From the NCBI RefSeq assembly GCF_002082015.1, contig NZ_CP015109.1, positions 2,571,001 to 2,635,000 of the forward strand: 64,000 nt of DNA. Direction: 5' to 3'. Source of the stretch: Sporosarcina ureae. GTDB lineage: Bacteria; Bacillota; Bacilli; Bacillales_A; Planococcaceae. Below are positions 44,011 through 51,904 of this stretch, in pieces (position 1 is the stretch's first letter; every line of letters starts with the position of its first letter). The notes under the pieces were generated by a model. It did no database searches. It saw nothing but the letters and a program-made list of their open reading frames with translations, and was not told the origin of the DNA. Position numbers and translations under genes: made by a program.

Positions 44011-45186
44011 TTAAAATTGATATTCATAGCATATTTGATACAGCTCTGCGATTTTTTCATTGGAAGGCGTTTTCGGGTTATTGCCAGGACTCCCGCTATC
44101 GATTGCGTCTGTAGACATTTTGCTGAGAGCGCTTACAAAATCTTCACGTGGGATTCCCCATTGTTCGAGATTTGGAATTTGTAGCGATTTACATAAGTCC
44201 TTCACAGATTGCACAGCAACTTCTGCAGCATCCTCATCTGATAATTGTACTGCTTTGGTAGAGAAGATTCGACCGATGTCTGCAAGTCTACTAATACATG
44301 AATCTTTGCTATACTCCAGTAAAGCAGGTAAAAGCATCGCATTTGAGAAACCGTGCGGCACATCAAATAGGGCACCAATTGGACGAGACATTCCATGGAT
44401 TAAACAAACAGACGCATTGGAGAACGCACTTCCAGCTTGAAGGGCAGCGAGTGACATGCCTTCTCTCGCTTCAATATTTTGACCGTCAATGAAGGCTTTG
44501 TGCAAATTCTTTGAAATTAACTTGATTGCAGACAATGCCATCATATCTGTCATCGGATGCGATTTTTTAGATATGTACGCTTCAATCGCGTGGCTTAGTG
44601 CGTCTACACCCGTCGCAGCTGTTACTTTTTGAGGAGATGAGAGCGTCAACAATGGATCAACAATGGCCACATTCGGCATGAAAGCAGGTTGTTTGATCAT
44701 CATTTTCACTTTCGTTGCTGAGTTCGTGATGACCGTTACATCTGTTGCTTCTGAACCGGTCCCTGCAGTGGTTGGAATCGCAATATGAGGGACAGATGCC
44801 GTGTGGGCAATTTTCTTCATGCCGACATAGTCTGCAATGTTTCCACCGTTAATCGCAACTACTGCAACCGCTTTCGCTGTATCGATACAGCTTCCGCCAC
44901 CTAATGAAATGATCAAGTCGCATTGTTCGTCTTGATATAATTGAAGTGCTTCATCCACGTATTGATCATTTGGTTCTGAAGCTACACCGAGAAATAGTAC
45001 ACTGTCGACGGAATGATCTGATAATTTCTGCTGGCAATCTTTTACGTAACCGAGTTGGTGCATAATTTGGTCGCTGATGATCAATGCTTTCTTACCGAGA
45101 AGGACGGCTTTTTCACCGATCTGTTCAAATGAATGTTGCTGATACAGTATGGTAGGTGGCATTTGAAACGTTTTGCAAGTTTCCAT
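44011..45186 (-). CDS. Iron-containing (group III) alcohol dehydrogenase
   Basis: The 391-residue enzyme has GGGSCIDTAKA (NAD loop) near residue 95, TTAGTGSEATD near 140, and metal ligands in DALSHAIEAYISKKSHP and IHGMSRPIGALFDVPHGFSNA. The family includes 1,3-propanediol, ethanol and lactaldehyde dehydrogenases. It stands first in an operon with mmsA and directly downstream of the CBS-PAS regulator, so it most likely makes the semialdehyde that MmsA consumes. The ATG at 45186 has AAGGAGCTG. A sigma-A promoter (TATAAT near 45206-45211 on the minus strand) and two dyads precede it. Confidence 0.88.
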   Translation of the reverse strand: METCKTFQMPPTILYQQHSFEQIGEKAVLLGKKALIISDQIMHQLGYVKDCQQKLSDHSVDSVLFLGVASEPNDQYVDEALQLYQDEQCDLIISLGGGSCIDTAKAVAVVAINGGNIADYVGMKKIAHTASVPHIAIPTTAGTGSEATDVTVITNSATKVKMMIKQPAFMPNVAIVDPLLTLSSPQKVTAATGVDALSHAIEAYISKKSHPMTDMMALSAIKLISKNLHKAFIDGQNIEAREGMSLAALQAGSAFSNASVCLIHGMSRPIGALFDVPHGFSNAMLLPALLEYSKDSCISRLADIGRIFSTKAVQLSDEDAAEVAVQSVKDLCKSLQIPNLEQWGIPREDFVSALSKMSTDAIDSGSPGNNPKTPSNEKIAELYQICYEYQF

Positions 45187-45230
45187 TAAATCAGCTCCTT
45201 AAATTATAATACGTGTAAAGCAGTAATGAA

Positions 45231-45294
45231 AAAAGTGTAGCGAATAAGCTACACTTTTATTTATAAACAGAGTGTAGCATTACGGCTACACTCT
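45231..45294 (-). promoter_or_regulatory. Twin dyads upstream of the Fe-ADH/mmsA operon
   Basis: Two inverted repeats share the core GTGTAGC-N6-GCTACAC: 45269-45294 and 45231-45258, with centres 37 bases apart. The downstream one ends in T6 and could act as a terminator for the regulator gene. The pair also looks like a duplicated binding site for its Fis-type domain, just upstream of a TATAAT box. Confidence 0.65.
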
Positions 45295-45296
45295 GG

Positions 45297-47012
45297 TCAA
45301 ATATTAAATTTTCTCATTTTTTTGTATAATGTCGTTCTATGGATACCGAGTAGCTCCGCAGTCTTTGATTTATTGCCATCTGTTTTATCTAATAAATCGA
45401 TAATCATCTTTTTTTCTTCCGCGTCTTGTTTTTCTTTAATCTTTTCCAAACTATGGATGCTTTGTCCATCTACAATCATTTTAGGTAAGTCTGATACGTC
45501 GATACTATCGGAATCCACCGTACTGACTAAGCCTTCAAGTACATCAATTAATTCTTCAATATTGCCCTTCCATTCGTAATTCATCAAGTACGTTACAGCG
45601 GAAGTGGTGAAAGACTTCTCTTGCATTTTATGCATGAAGCATATTTCCTGCATATAGTGTGACAGTAAATGGGGAATATCTTCTTTCCTGTTACGAAGTG
45701 CAGGGATGGTCAGTTGCAACGGATTGAGTTGGGCATATAATTCGGAACTGAATGCATCACTTTGGGCTAATTCATATAAATTCTGTGTAGAAGAAATGAT
45801 TAATTGAACAGGGAAGTCTTCTGGAGCATGTCTTAAAAAGTCCAATAGCTTCATTTGTATAGTCATAGATAACGCTTCAATGTCTTGTAAGTAGAGCGTG
45901 CTTTCATTGCCCGAAATGAGAATTCCATTCATGCTAAAAAGTTGTTCTTCCACGTTTTTTGAGTTCTCTACCGTACAGTGTATGATTGCAAACGGTTTTG
46001 ATGCGATTGGGCTTAATAAATGAATACTTTCTGCGAATGCCTTTTTACCCGTACCTTTTTCACCTGATAGTAAAACGACAGCTCGTGTCCGTGCCGCAGT
46101 CCTTGCTTTTCTTTTCAAGTCGGATATCGCTTCACTCGTTCCGATAATTTGACTGAGACTCGAAAAGCCTTCAGATGATAGGGGAGGGAGTTCTGTATCG
46201 GTCATGACTTTCTGCAATTGCAACCGTTCGTAGATTCGATAGATATCTGAAACCCCTTCAAAAATGAGCATCCCAATTGCCGCGACTACTCTACCGTTTT
46301 TCCAGATCGGGATTCGATGAACGACCATGTCTTGTCCTTGTATATTTTGTAGAACGCCTCTTTCTGGGATGCCTTTTTGGACCGTTTCATGTAAATTGGT
46401 GTTTTCAATAACATCTGTTACATGCCTTCCCATTGCCTCGGATCTAGGTACGCCTGTGAATTTACTATATGCATCATTGAATTCGATGATCACTCCATTC
46501 TCATCGACTACAGCGATTCCTTCATACGCTTTTTCAAGAATGACAGATAAAATATCGGTCACTTTTTCATTTTGTATATAACTCTCCATCAACGCTGTTA
46601 ACCCTTTAAAGATCTCGTTTTGAGTGAGTAGGCCAGTGAGTACCCCTTGTTGATTGGTCGCCATAAAGACATTCGTATGATCGGAGTCTATGGGAAGTTC
46701 ACTTAATAATATATGTTCATCTATTTCAGTTACTTGCATGGGCAATATAGTCTCAAGCAATACGTGTTGATCACGTCCAGTGACGAATGCTTCGAAAATA
46801 TGGTGGGGAGTCAGCATACCGACTGGCCTATGTTGCTGATCAACAATAGGAAGATACTCTATGTTCATATCCTTCAAAATCTTCGCTGCTTCAAGCAACG
46901 TCTTGTCCGATCGGATGACCGAAAAGTTTTCATTCATCCAATTCGCTACAGACATCCACTTTTTATCATTTTCAAACTGTACGAGTGTATTAATAAATGA
47001 ATCGTTAAACAT
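45297..47012 (-). CDS. CBS-PAS-AAA-Fis regulator lacking the GAFTGA loop
   Basis: The 571-residue protein has two CBS motifs (about 20-145), a PAS domain (about 155-250, GIAVVDENGVIIEFNDAYSKFTG), a sigma-54 activator-like AAA+ domain (about 285-510) and a C-terminal Fis-type helix-turn-helix (NKSKTAELLGIHRTTLYKKM). Walker A is kept as GEKGTGKK (317-324). The region that should carry GAFTGA reads EEQLFSMNGILISGNESTLYLQDIE: the loop is deleted and Walker B is altered (LQDI for the usual LDEI). Such proteins cannot contact sigma-54 normally and may act on sigma-A promoters. It most likely controls the downstream Fe-ADH/mmsA operon. ATG 47012 has TGGAGG. Confidence 0.88.
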   Translation of the reverse strand: MFNDSFINTLVQFENDKKWMSVANWMNENFSVIRSDKTLLEAAKILKDMNIEYLPIVDQQHRPVGMLTPHHIFEAFVTGRDQHVLLETILPMQVTEIDEHILLSELPIDSDHTNVFMATNQQGVLTGLLTQNEIFKGLTALMESYIQNEKVTDILSVILEKAYEGIAVVDENGVIIEFNDAYSKFTGVPRSEAMGRHVTDVIENTNLHETVQKGIPERGVLQNIQGQDMVVHRIPIWKNGRVVAAIGMLIFEGVSDIYRIYERLQLQKVMTDTELPPLSSEGFSSLSQIIGTSEAISDLKRKARTAARTRAVVLLSGEKGTGKKAFAESIHLLSPIASKPFAIIHCTVENSKNVEEQLFSMNGILISGNESTLYLQDIEALSMTIQMKLLDFLRHAPEDFPVQLIISSTQNLYELAQSDAFSSELYAQLNPLQLTIPALRNRKEDIPHLLSHYMQEICFMHKMQEKSFTTSAVTYLMNYEWKGNIEELIDVLEGLVSTVDSDSIDVSDLPKMIVDGQSIHSLEKIKEKQDAEEKKMIIDLLDKTDGNKSKTAELLGIHRTTLYKKMRKFNI

Positions 47013-47118
47013 AAAAGCCTCCAGAGGATATCTATTTTACTTCATTTTATTTAATTATAGCTTGAAGATTCAACATGTGCACGAGAACACTGGAGAGGGT
47101 ACAGCAGTAGAGGTAACG

Positions 47119-47150
47119 GTGCCAGGTCCCCAAACAATTTGAAACAATTC
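47119..47150 (+). repeat. REP-like repeat, copy 9, left end of the RAYT unit
   Basis: GGTGCCAGGTCCCC is followed by AAACAATT and GAAACAATT boxes. It lies 38 bases beyond the stop of the transposase gene and points toward it. Confidence 0.88.
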
Positions 47151-47188
47151 AGAAAAACAAATATGCAATACAAAAAGTCGTATTGGAA

Positions 47189-47794
47189 TTACGTTAGGAC
47201 GTCTAGAATGTCAGTACTTTTGCGGACTTTCAATATATCCTCTATTTCCATCAAACAATAGTTTACATAGGCTTTTGCAGATTTCTCAAATGGTTGAGGT
47301 AGGCATTGCGGTAGTTTTGATGTATCAATATACGGATAAGGTGCCGGATCAGAAGAATGATAGTAGGGGAATGTGCTAAATGGATAATCAGCCAAATGCT
47401 TGACCAAAGGTGTTTTTGTTGCGATCGGGTTGCGGTGAATATAGCGGCTTACCGCAAGCATTGCATAAGGGGACTTTACTTCTTTAGAATAATATCGGCC
47501 TTGGTAAAGTTGTCCGACATAGCCGTACCGTTTAGAGTAATAATCACTGTATTTCCGATTAATATGCCGCATGATTTTAGATAAGTTGTCTTCGGATTGC
47601 AGTAGAATGTGATAATGATTTGTCATGATACAGAACGCAAAAATGGTGAATTGATAGTCGATCGAAGCATGGCCTATGCATCGCATCAGGTGCCACATAT
47701 CTTCTTCGGTGTTGTAGATGTTCTGTCGGTTATTGCCGCGCATGACAACATGGTAGTTTGCATTCGGCCTCCAATTCCGTTTATGTCTGGCCAT
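47189..47794 (-). CDS. REP-associated tyrosine transposase (Y1/HUH family)
   Basis: The 201-residue Y1 transposase-like protein opens with RNWRPNANYHVVMRGNNRQNIY, has the HUH motif as HYH at residues 60-62 (IMTNHYHILLQ) and the tyrosine-rich catalytic helix at about 80-102 (INRKYSDYYSKRY, then GQLYQGRYY). It is longer than IS200 TnpA and matches the RAYT group, which are single-copy, domesticated relatives that mobilise or maintain REP sequences. The ATG at 47794 has GGAGGAG nine bases upstream. Inverted copies of the dispersed repeat flank it on both sides. DNA cleavage at the repeat ends is inferred from the family. Confidence 0.9.
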   Translation of the reverse strand: MARHKRNWRPNANYHVVMRGNNRQNIYNTEEDMWHLMRCIGHASIDYQFTIFAFCIMTNHYHILLQSEDNLSKIMRHINRKYSDYYSKRYGYVGQLYQGRYYSKEVKSPYAMLAVSRYIHRNPIATKTPLVKHLADYPFSTFPYYHSSDPAPYPYIDTSKLPQCLPQPFEKSAKAYVNYCLMEIEDILKVRKSTDILDVLT

Positions 47795-47966
47795 TGATTT
47801 CTCCTCCTATTATTTTAAGAATATGTTGAGTATAGAAGAGAAGTTTTGTTTTGGTCAAAGAAGAAAAATTGAATTCTGTAAAGCGTAAAGTGCATACGAA
47901 TCACTTTGACGATTTGAAGAATTGAATTTGTATGGCTATTACTATGGAAGAATTGAATTCCTGAGT

Positions 47967-48000
47967 GAATTGTGTGCGAATTGTGCGGGGACCTGGTACC
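47967..48000 (-). repeat. REP-like repeat, copy 10, right end of the RAYT unit (inverted)
   Basis: Read on the minus strand it is GGTACCAGGTCCCC with CGCACAATT and CACACAATT boxes. It is the only copy in the window on the minus strand. Confidence 0.9.
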
Positions 48001-48038
48001 GTATCGAGGACCGCGCCACGAAAACCGAAAAACCACCC

Positions 48039-48102
48039 TTGCAACCCCACAACAAATCCAGTATAGTAGTAGAATATTCAGAACATACCAACTGGTTAGT
48101 AT
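48039..48102 (+). promoter_or_regulatory. Promoter and TetR operator of the acyl-CoA dehydrogenase gene
   Basis: TTGCAA (48039-48044), 17 bases, then TATAGT (48062-48067). The imperfect palindrome ATACCAACTGGTTAGTAT lies at 48085-48102. The same 18-mer with one change recurs at 50035-50052 before the kinase gene, so both units are probably repressed by the TetR gene encoded between them. Confidence 0.75.
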
Positions 48103-48121
48103 AAACGAAAGGAAGTTATAG

Positions 48122-49333
48122 ATGATGAACTTTTCATATTCCGAGAAAGTAGTAAAGTTACAAAAGCAAGTGACGCAATTTATGGAAGAGTATATTTATC
48201 CAAACGAAAGTGTGTTTCGTCAGCAGCAAGAGGAACAAGGAGACCGTTGGAATAAGGTGCCGCCGATTATAGATGAATTGAAAGCGAAGGCGAAAGAGAA
48301 GGGGCTTTGGAATTTGTTTCTTCCAGATGATAGTTATGGGGCGGGATTGACGAATGTGGAATACGCACCGCTTTGTGAAATTATGGGGCGTTCATTCTTT
48401 GCACCGGAGATTTTCAATTGTAATGCGCCGGATACTGGCAATATGGAAGTGTTGGCGCGTTATGGTACGGATGAGCAGAAGAAGCAATGGCTCGAGCCTT
48501 TACTTGAAGGGGAGATTCGCTCAGCGTTTGCGATGACGGAAAAGGACGTGGCGTCGAGTGATGCGACGAATATTGAATCGAGTATTGTACGCGACGGCGA
48601 TGAGTATGTGATAAACGGTAGGAAATGGTGGACTTCAGGTGCCGGAGATCCTCGCTGTAAAGTGATGATTTTTATGGGCAAGAGTGACCCAAATGCGGCG
48701 AAACATGAACAGCAATCGATGATCCTTGTGCCGATGGATGCAAAAGGTGTAACAGTGGAGCGTATGCTACCTGTTTTCGGCTATGATGATGCACCGCATG
48801 GACACGCAGAAATTCTCTTTACCGATGTACGTGTGCCAGCAGAAAATATATTGTGGGGCGAAGGGAAAGGGTTTGCAATTGCGCAAGGTAGATTAGGGCC
48901 TGGCCGTATTCACCATTGTATGCGTTTAATCGGTGCGGCTGAACGTGCACTTGAATTGATGTGCAAGAGAACAAGTGAACGGGAGACGTTTGGCGAAAAG
49001 ATTTCGCATCACGGTGTCGTGCAACAATGGATTGCGGAATCACGGATGGATATTGAACAGGCTCGTCTGCTGACGTTAAAAGCTGCGTATATGATGGATA
49101 CAGTCGGCAATAAAGTTGCGAAAGCAGAAATCGCTATGATTAAAGTGGTGGCACCGAATATGGCGTTGCGAGTGATTGACCGGGCGATTCAAGCATTTGG
49201 CGGAGCGGGTGTAAGTGAAGACTTCCCGCTTGCATATATGTATGCAGGAGCCCGAACGTTGCGTATTGCAGATGGTCCAGATGAAGTGCATTCAAGACAG
49301 ATTGCTAGATTGGAATTGAAGAAGTATCGATAA
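48122..49333 (+). CDS. Acyl-CoA dehydrogenase (ACAD10/11-like)
   Basis: The 403-residue flavoprotein has [18 protein letters not shown] (FAD/substrate loop), the [18 protein letters not shown] stretch and the C-terminal [38 protein letters not shown] with this spacing resembles the dehydrogenase halves of ACAD10/11, which act on 4-hydroxy- or 4-phospho-acyl-CoAs rather than on plain fatty acyl-CoAs. The nearby aminoglycoside-phosphotransferase-like kinase strengthens that link. ATG 48122 follows GAAAGGAAG. It is controlled by the palindrome at 48085. The substrate is inferred. Confidence 0.88.
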   Translation: MMNFSYSEKVVKLQKQVTQFMEEYIYPNESVFRQQQEEQGDRWNKVPPIIDELKAKAKEKGLWNLFLPDDSYGAGLTNVEYAPLCEIMGRSFFAPEIFNCNAPDTGNMEVLARYGTDEQKKQWLEPLLEGEIRSAFAMTEKDVASSDATNIESSIVRDGDEYVINGRKWWTSGAGDPRCKVMIFMGKSDPNAAKHEQQSMILVPMDAKGVTVERMLPVFGYDDAPHGHAEILFTDVRVPAENILWGEGKGFAIAQGRLGPGRIHHCMRLIGAAERALELMCKRTSERETFGEKISHHGVVQQWIAESRMDIEQARLLTLKAAYMMDTVGNKVAKAEIAMIKVVAPNMALRVIDRAIQAFGGAGVSEDFPLAYMYAGARTLRIADGPDEVHSRQIARLELKKYR

Positions 49334-49436
49334 ATGTTAGGTATGATCAGAGTTCCATTTCATTCATTCCGCGTGAAGATTCGATCCGCCAAAATGTGAT
49401 ATAGTATGAGGTAAATAACATGAAGAGGGTCGGGGA

Positions 49437-50009
49437 ATGAGTATGAAAGCTAAAATTACACAAGCGAGTGTGTTGTTGTTTGAAGAGAAAGGGTTTAGTG
49501 ATACATCGATTCAAGATATAGTCGAAGCAATCGGTGTGACAAAAGGAACATTCTATTATTATTTCAATAGTAAAGAACAATTATTGATGGAAATTCATTT
49601 GGAATATATTTCGGATTTACTGAAACGCCAACAGACGATTTTAGAATCGGATCACTTATCAGGTCGTGAAAAGCTAGAAGCTATTATCGCATTGCTGATC
49701 CATGATATTCAGTATAACGGGCCAAGCGGTCGCGTGTTTTTCCGTGAAATGCGTCATTTAGTTGAACAGAATGTCGATACGATTGAAAAACAACGGGATC
49801 TGTTTCGCTTAAATATCGAGCAGCTGATTACGGATAGCATCGAAGCGGGTGAATTCCGTCAAGATTTGCGTGCAGATATTGTGGCATTCGGCGTATTAGG
49901 CATTACGAATTACAGCTACAACTGGTTCAATCCAAAAGGGAATATGTCTGCGGATGAATTGATTGAACTATTTTCCAGTCTTTTACTTGAAGGTATCATA
50001 CCGCGCTAA
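49437..50009 (+). CDS. TetR-family regulator of the acyl-CoA locus
   Basis: The product has 190 residues. The helix-turn-helix spans about 20-45 (FSDTSIQDIVEAIGVTKGTFYYYFNSKEQLL), and the C-terminal helical domain reads like the fatty-acid/acyl-CoA-responsive KstR2/FadR-type group. It lies between two transcription units that carry the same 18-bp palindrome, so it very likely represses both, with an acyl-CoA as inducer. Two starts are possible, ATG 49437 and ATG 49443. The first is kept because AGAGGGTCGGGG precedes both. Confidence 0.82.
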   Translation: MSMKAKITQASVLLFEEKGFSDTSIQDIVEAIGVTKGTFYYYFNSKEQLLMEIHLEYISDLLKRQQTILESDHLSGREKLEAIIALLIHDIQYNGPSGRVFFREMRHLVEQNVDTIEKQRDLFRLNIEQLITDSIEAGEFRQDLRADIVAFGVLGITNYSYNWFNPKGNMSADELIELFSSLLLEGIIPR

Positions 50010-50034
50010 GCTGAGAAATCAGCTTATGTAAAAC

Positions 50035-50052
50035 ATACCTACTGGTTAGTAT
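50035..50052. promoter_or_regulatory. Second TetR operator of the locus
   Basis: ATACCTACTGGTTAGTAT differs by one base from the palindrome at 48085-48102 and lies 18 bases before the kinase start. Confidence 0.75.
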
Positions 50053-50069
50053 AAAAAGGAGGATGTACT

Positions 50070-51128
50070 ATGGAGCATGCTACAACAATTGACGTACGGT
50101 CTGGAGAAGAATTGAATAAAGAGAAGCTACAACACTTTATTCATGATCATATTCCAGAAGCGCCAGAAGGGGAATTACACATTCGCCAGTTTAGTGCGGG
50201 GCATTCGAATTTAACGTATCTTCTGCGGATTAATGAATGGGAAGCAGTGTTGCGTAGACCGCCACTAGGGCCAGTTGCACCGAAAGCACATGATATGGAG
50301 AGAGAATATCAAATTTTATCGACTTTGCATCCGTATTTTAAAGCAGCTCCAAAACCATATGTATTTTCTAACGATGAAGAGATTGTCGGAAGTCCATTTT
50401 TCATTATGGAACGGCGAAATGGCATCGTGCTAGACACGGAATTTCCTGACGACACAGCCTATACGCCTGAACTCGGCCGCAAGATTTCTGAATTACTAGT
50501 AGAGCAATTGGTCAGTTTGCATCAAGTAGATTATAAGAAGACGAAGTTAGTGGATATGGTGAAACCTGAAGGCTTTATGGAGCGGCAAGTTGCCGGGTGG
50601 ATCGGGCGCTATGAACGTGCGAAAACGGATGACGTGAAAGGCCTGGATGAATTGACTGCGTACTTGAAGAGTCATGTACCCGAGTCGGCAGAGCCTACGA
50701 TAATTCATTACGATTATAAATTAAACAATGCGATGTTTTCAGAAGACTATTCCGAAATGACAGGGCTGTTTGACTGGGAAATGACGACAGTAGGCGATCC
50801 ACTCGCTGACGTGGGCGCTGCGATGAGTTATTGGATACAGGCAGATGATCCCGAAATGCTGAAAAAAGGGCTGGGTAAACCACCCGTTACAGTGATGGAA
50901 GGGTTTTTCACAAGAAATGAATTTATCCAACGCTATGCAGAGAAGAGCGGACGTGATGTCAGCTCGATCGATTATTATTTGACGTTTGCCTACTTCAAAT
51001 TAGCCGTCATTTGCCAGCAGATTTATTACCGCTATAAAAAGGGACAAACGCAAGATCAACGCTTTGCTCACTTCCATGTGTTTGTTGAAAATCTAATTCA
51101 GTACGCGTTACTTAGCGCTAGGAAGTAA
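50070..51128 (+). CDS. Phosphotransferase (APH/ACAD10-11 kinase-like)
   Basis: The 352-residue kinase has the aminoglycoside phosphotransferase fold. It has the nucleotide loop HSNLTYLL near 48, VLRRPPLGPVAPKAHDMEREY (typical of the kinase half of ACAD10/11 and of LvaA), the catalytic loop IIHYDYKLNNAMF near 212 with Asp and Asn, and FDWEMTTVGDPLADVG with the metal-binding Asp. Relatives phosphorylate the 4-hydroxyl of hydroxyacyl-CoAs so that an ACAD partner can remove phosphate and isomerise. The dehydrogenase at 48122 shares its operator. ATG 50070 has AAGGAGGATG. It begins a kinase-phosphatase-ligase operon. Confidence 0.85.
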   Translation: MEHATTIDVRSGEELNKEKLQHFIHDHIPEAPEGELHIRQFSAGHSNLTYLLRINEWEAVLRRPPLGPVAPKAHDMEREYQILSTLHPYFKAAPKPYVFSNDEEIVGSPFFIMERRNGIVLDTEFPDDTAYTPELGRKISELLVEQLVSLHQVDYKKTKLVDMVKPEGFMERQVAGWIGRYERAKTDDVKGLDELTAYLKSHVPESAEPTIIHYDYKLNNAMFSEDYSEMTGLFDWEMTTVGDPLADVGAAMSYWIQADDPEMLKKGLGKPPVTVMEGFFTRNEFIQRYAEKSGRDVSSIDYYLTFAYFKLAVICQQIYYRYKKGQTQDQRFAHFHVFVENLIQYALLSARK

Positions 51129-51139
51129 GGGGTGACAGG

Positions 51140-51892
51140 GTGAAAATCCATTTGCTTTTTAAGAAAGAAGAGTTGGATGAGACGAAGCTCGATGCGTCGA
51201 AAACGGTTGTCGTCTTTGATGTGTTATTAGCAACTTCTACGATTTCTGCCTGCCTGTCGTTTGGTGCGCGGGCAGTTATTCCGGTAGCTGATGAAGAGGA
51301 AGCGCATGAGATTGCGAAAAACTTGCCGATCGATGAGTATTGTATGGCGGGTGAGTGGAACGGCTTGCCAATTGATGGGTTCTCCTATCCATTGCCGCTA
51401 GCCCTTCAAGAAAAGGTCGCGGATAAAACGTTGATCCTACGAACGACTAACGGTACAGTGGCGATCCGAAAAGCTGCAGCTGCGCGTAAAGTATGGATTG
51501 CATCATTATTGAATAGCCCAGCAGTAGCTAGAAAAGTGTATGAAGAATATGAAGATGAAACGATTTTGATCACTTGTGCAGGATCTGCCAATCAATTTTG
51601 CTTAGAAGACTTCTACGGTGCAGGGTACTTTTTATCCGAGCTCATTCAGCTAGCCGGAGAGAATGCCGTTCAATTAACGGACAGTGCGCTCGGAGCCAAG
51701 CTGTTTTACGACAGTCAGAAGGATCAAAATGAAATAGTACTCGCACAAACACAAGTAGGCAGCGCAATGCTGGAAATGGGAGTAAGCGAGGATTTACATT
51801 TCGTCAGTCAAAAAGAAAAGCTGGAAGTCGCACCATATTTGTCTGGTCATGAAGTTGTCTGTGATCCGTTTGTAGGCGTATACAATAATTGA
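51140..51892 (+). CDS. ComB-family (2-phosphosulfolactate phosphatase-like) phosphatase
   Basis: The 250-residue protein is of the ComB fold: VVFDVLLATSTISACLSFGARAVIPV at the start with the catalytic Asp/Arg region, AGEWNGLPIDGF near 70 and LILRTTNGTVAIRKA near 95. Archaeal and Bacillus ComB hydrolyse 2-phosphosulfolactate in coenzyme M or sulfolactate synthesis, but no sulfolactate synthase is nearby. Between a hydroxyacyl kinase and an acyl-CoA ligase it may act on a phospho-hydroxyacid instead. GTG 51140 is preceded by AAGGGGTGA, 12 bases after the kinase stop. The family is firm; the new substrate is a hypothesis. Confidence 0.8.
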   Translation: MKIHLLFKKEELDETKLDASKTVVVFDVLLATSTISACLSFGARAVIPVADEEEAHEIAKNLPIDEYCMAGEWNGLPIDGFSYPLPLALQEKVADKTLILRTTNGTVAIRKAAAARKVWIASLLNSPAVARKVYEEYEDETILITCAGSANQFCLEDFYGAGYFLSELIQLAGENAVQLTDSALGAKLFYDSQKDQNEIVLAQTQVGSAMLEMGVSEDLHFVSQKEKLEVAPYLSGHEVVCDPFVGVYNN

Positions 51893-51904
51893 GGAGTGAA
51901 TTGA

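Larger units (their letters stand above)
47119..48000. mobile_element. RAYT gene bracketed by inverted REP repeats
   Basis: The unit of 882 bases begins with GGTGCCAGGTCCCC on the plus strand and ends with GGTACCAGGTCCCC on the minus strand, so the two outer ends are inverted copies of the dispersed repeat. Between them lie the transposase gene (47189-47794, minus) and about 165 bases of upstream region. No target-site duplication was found, which fits HUH-type single-strand transposition. This is the likely source of the other copies. Confidence 0.8.

Noticed and set aside
45187..45296. Sigma-54 promoter for the Fe-ADH operon
   Set aside because: No TGGCAC-N5-TTGCA-like element is visible; a sigma-A like TATAAT box is present instead.
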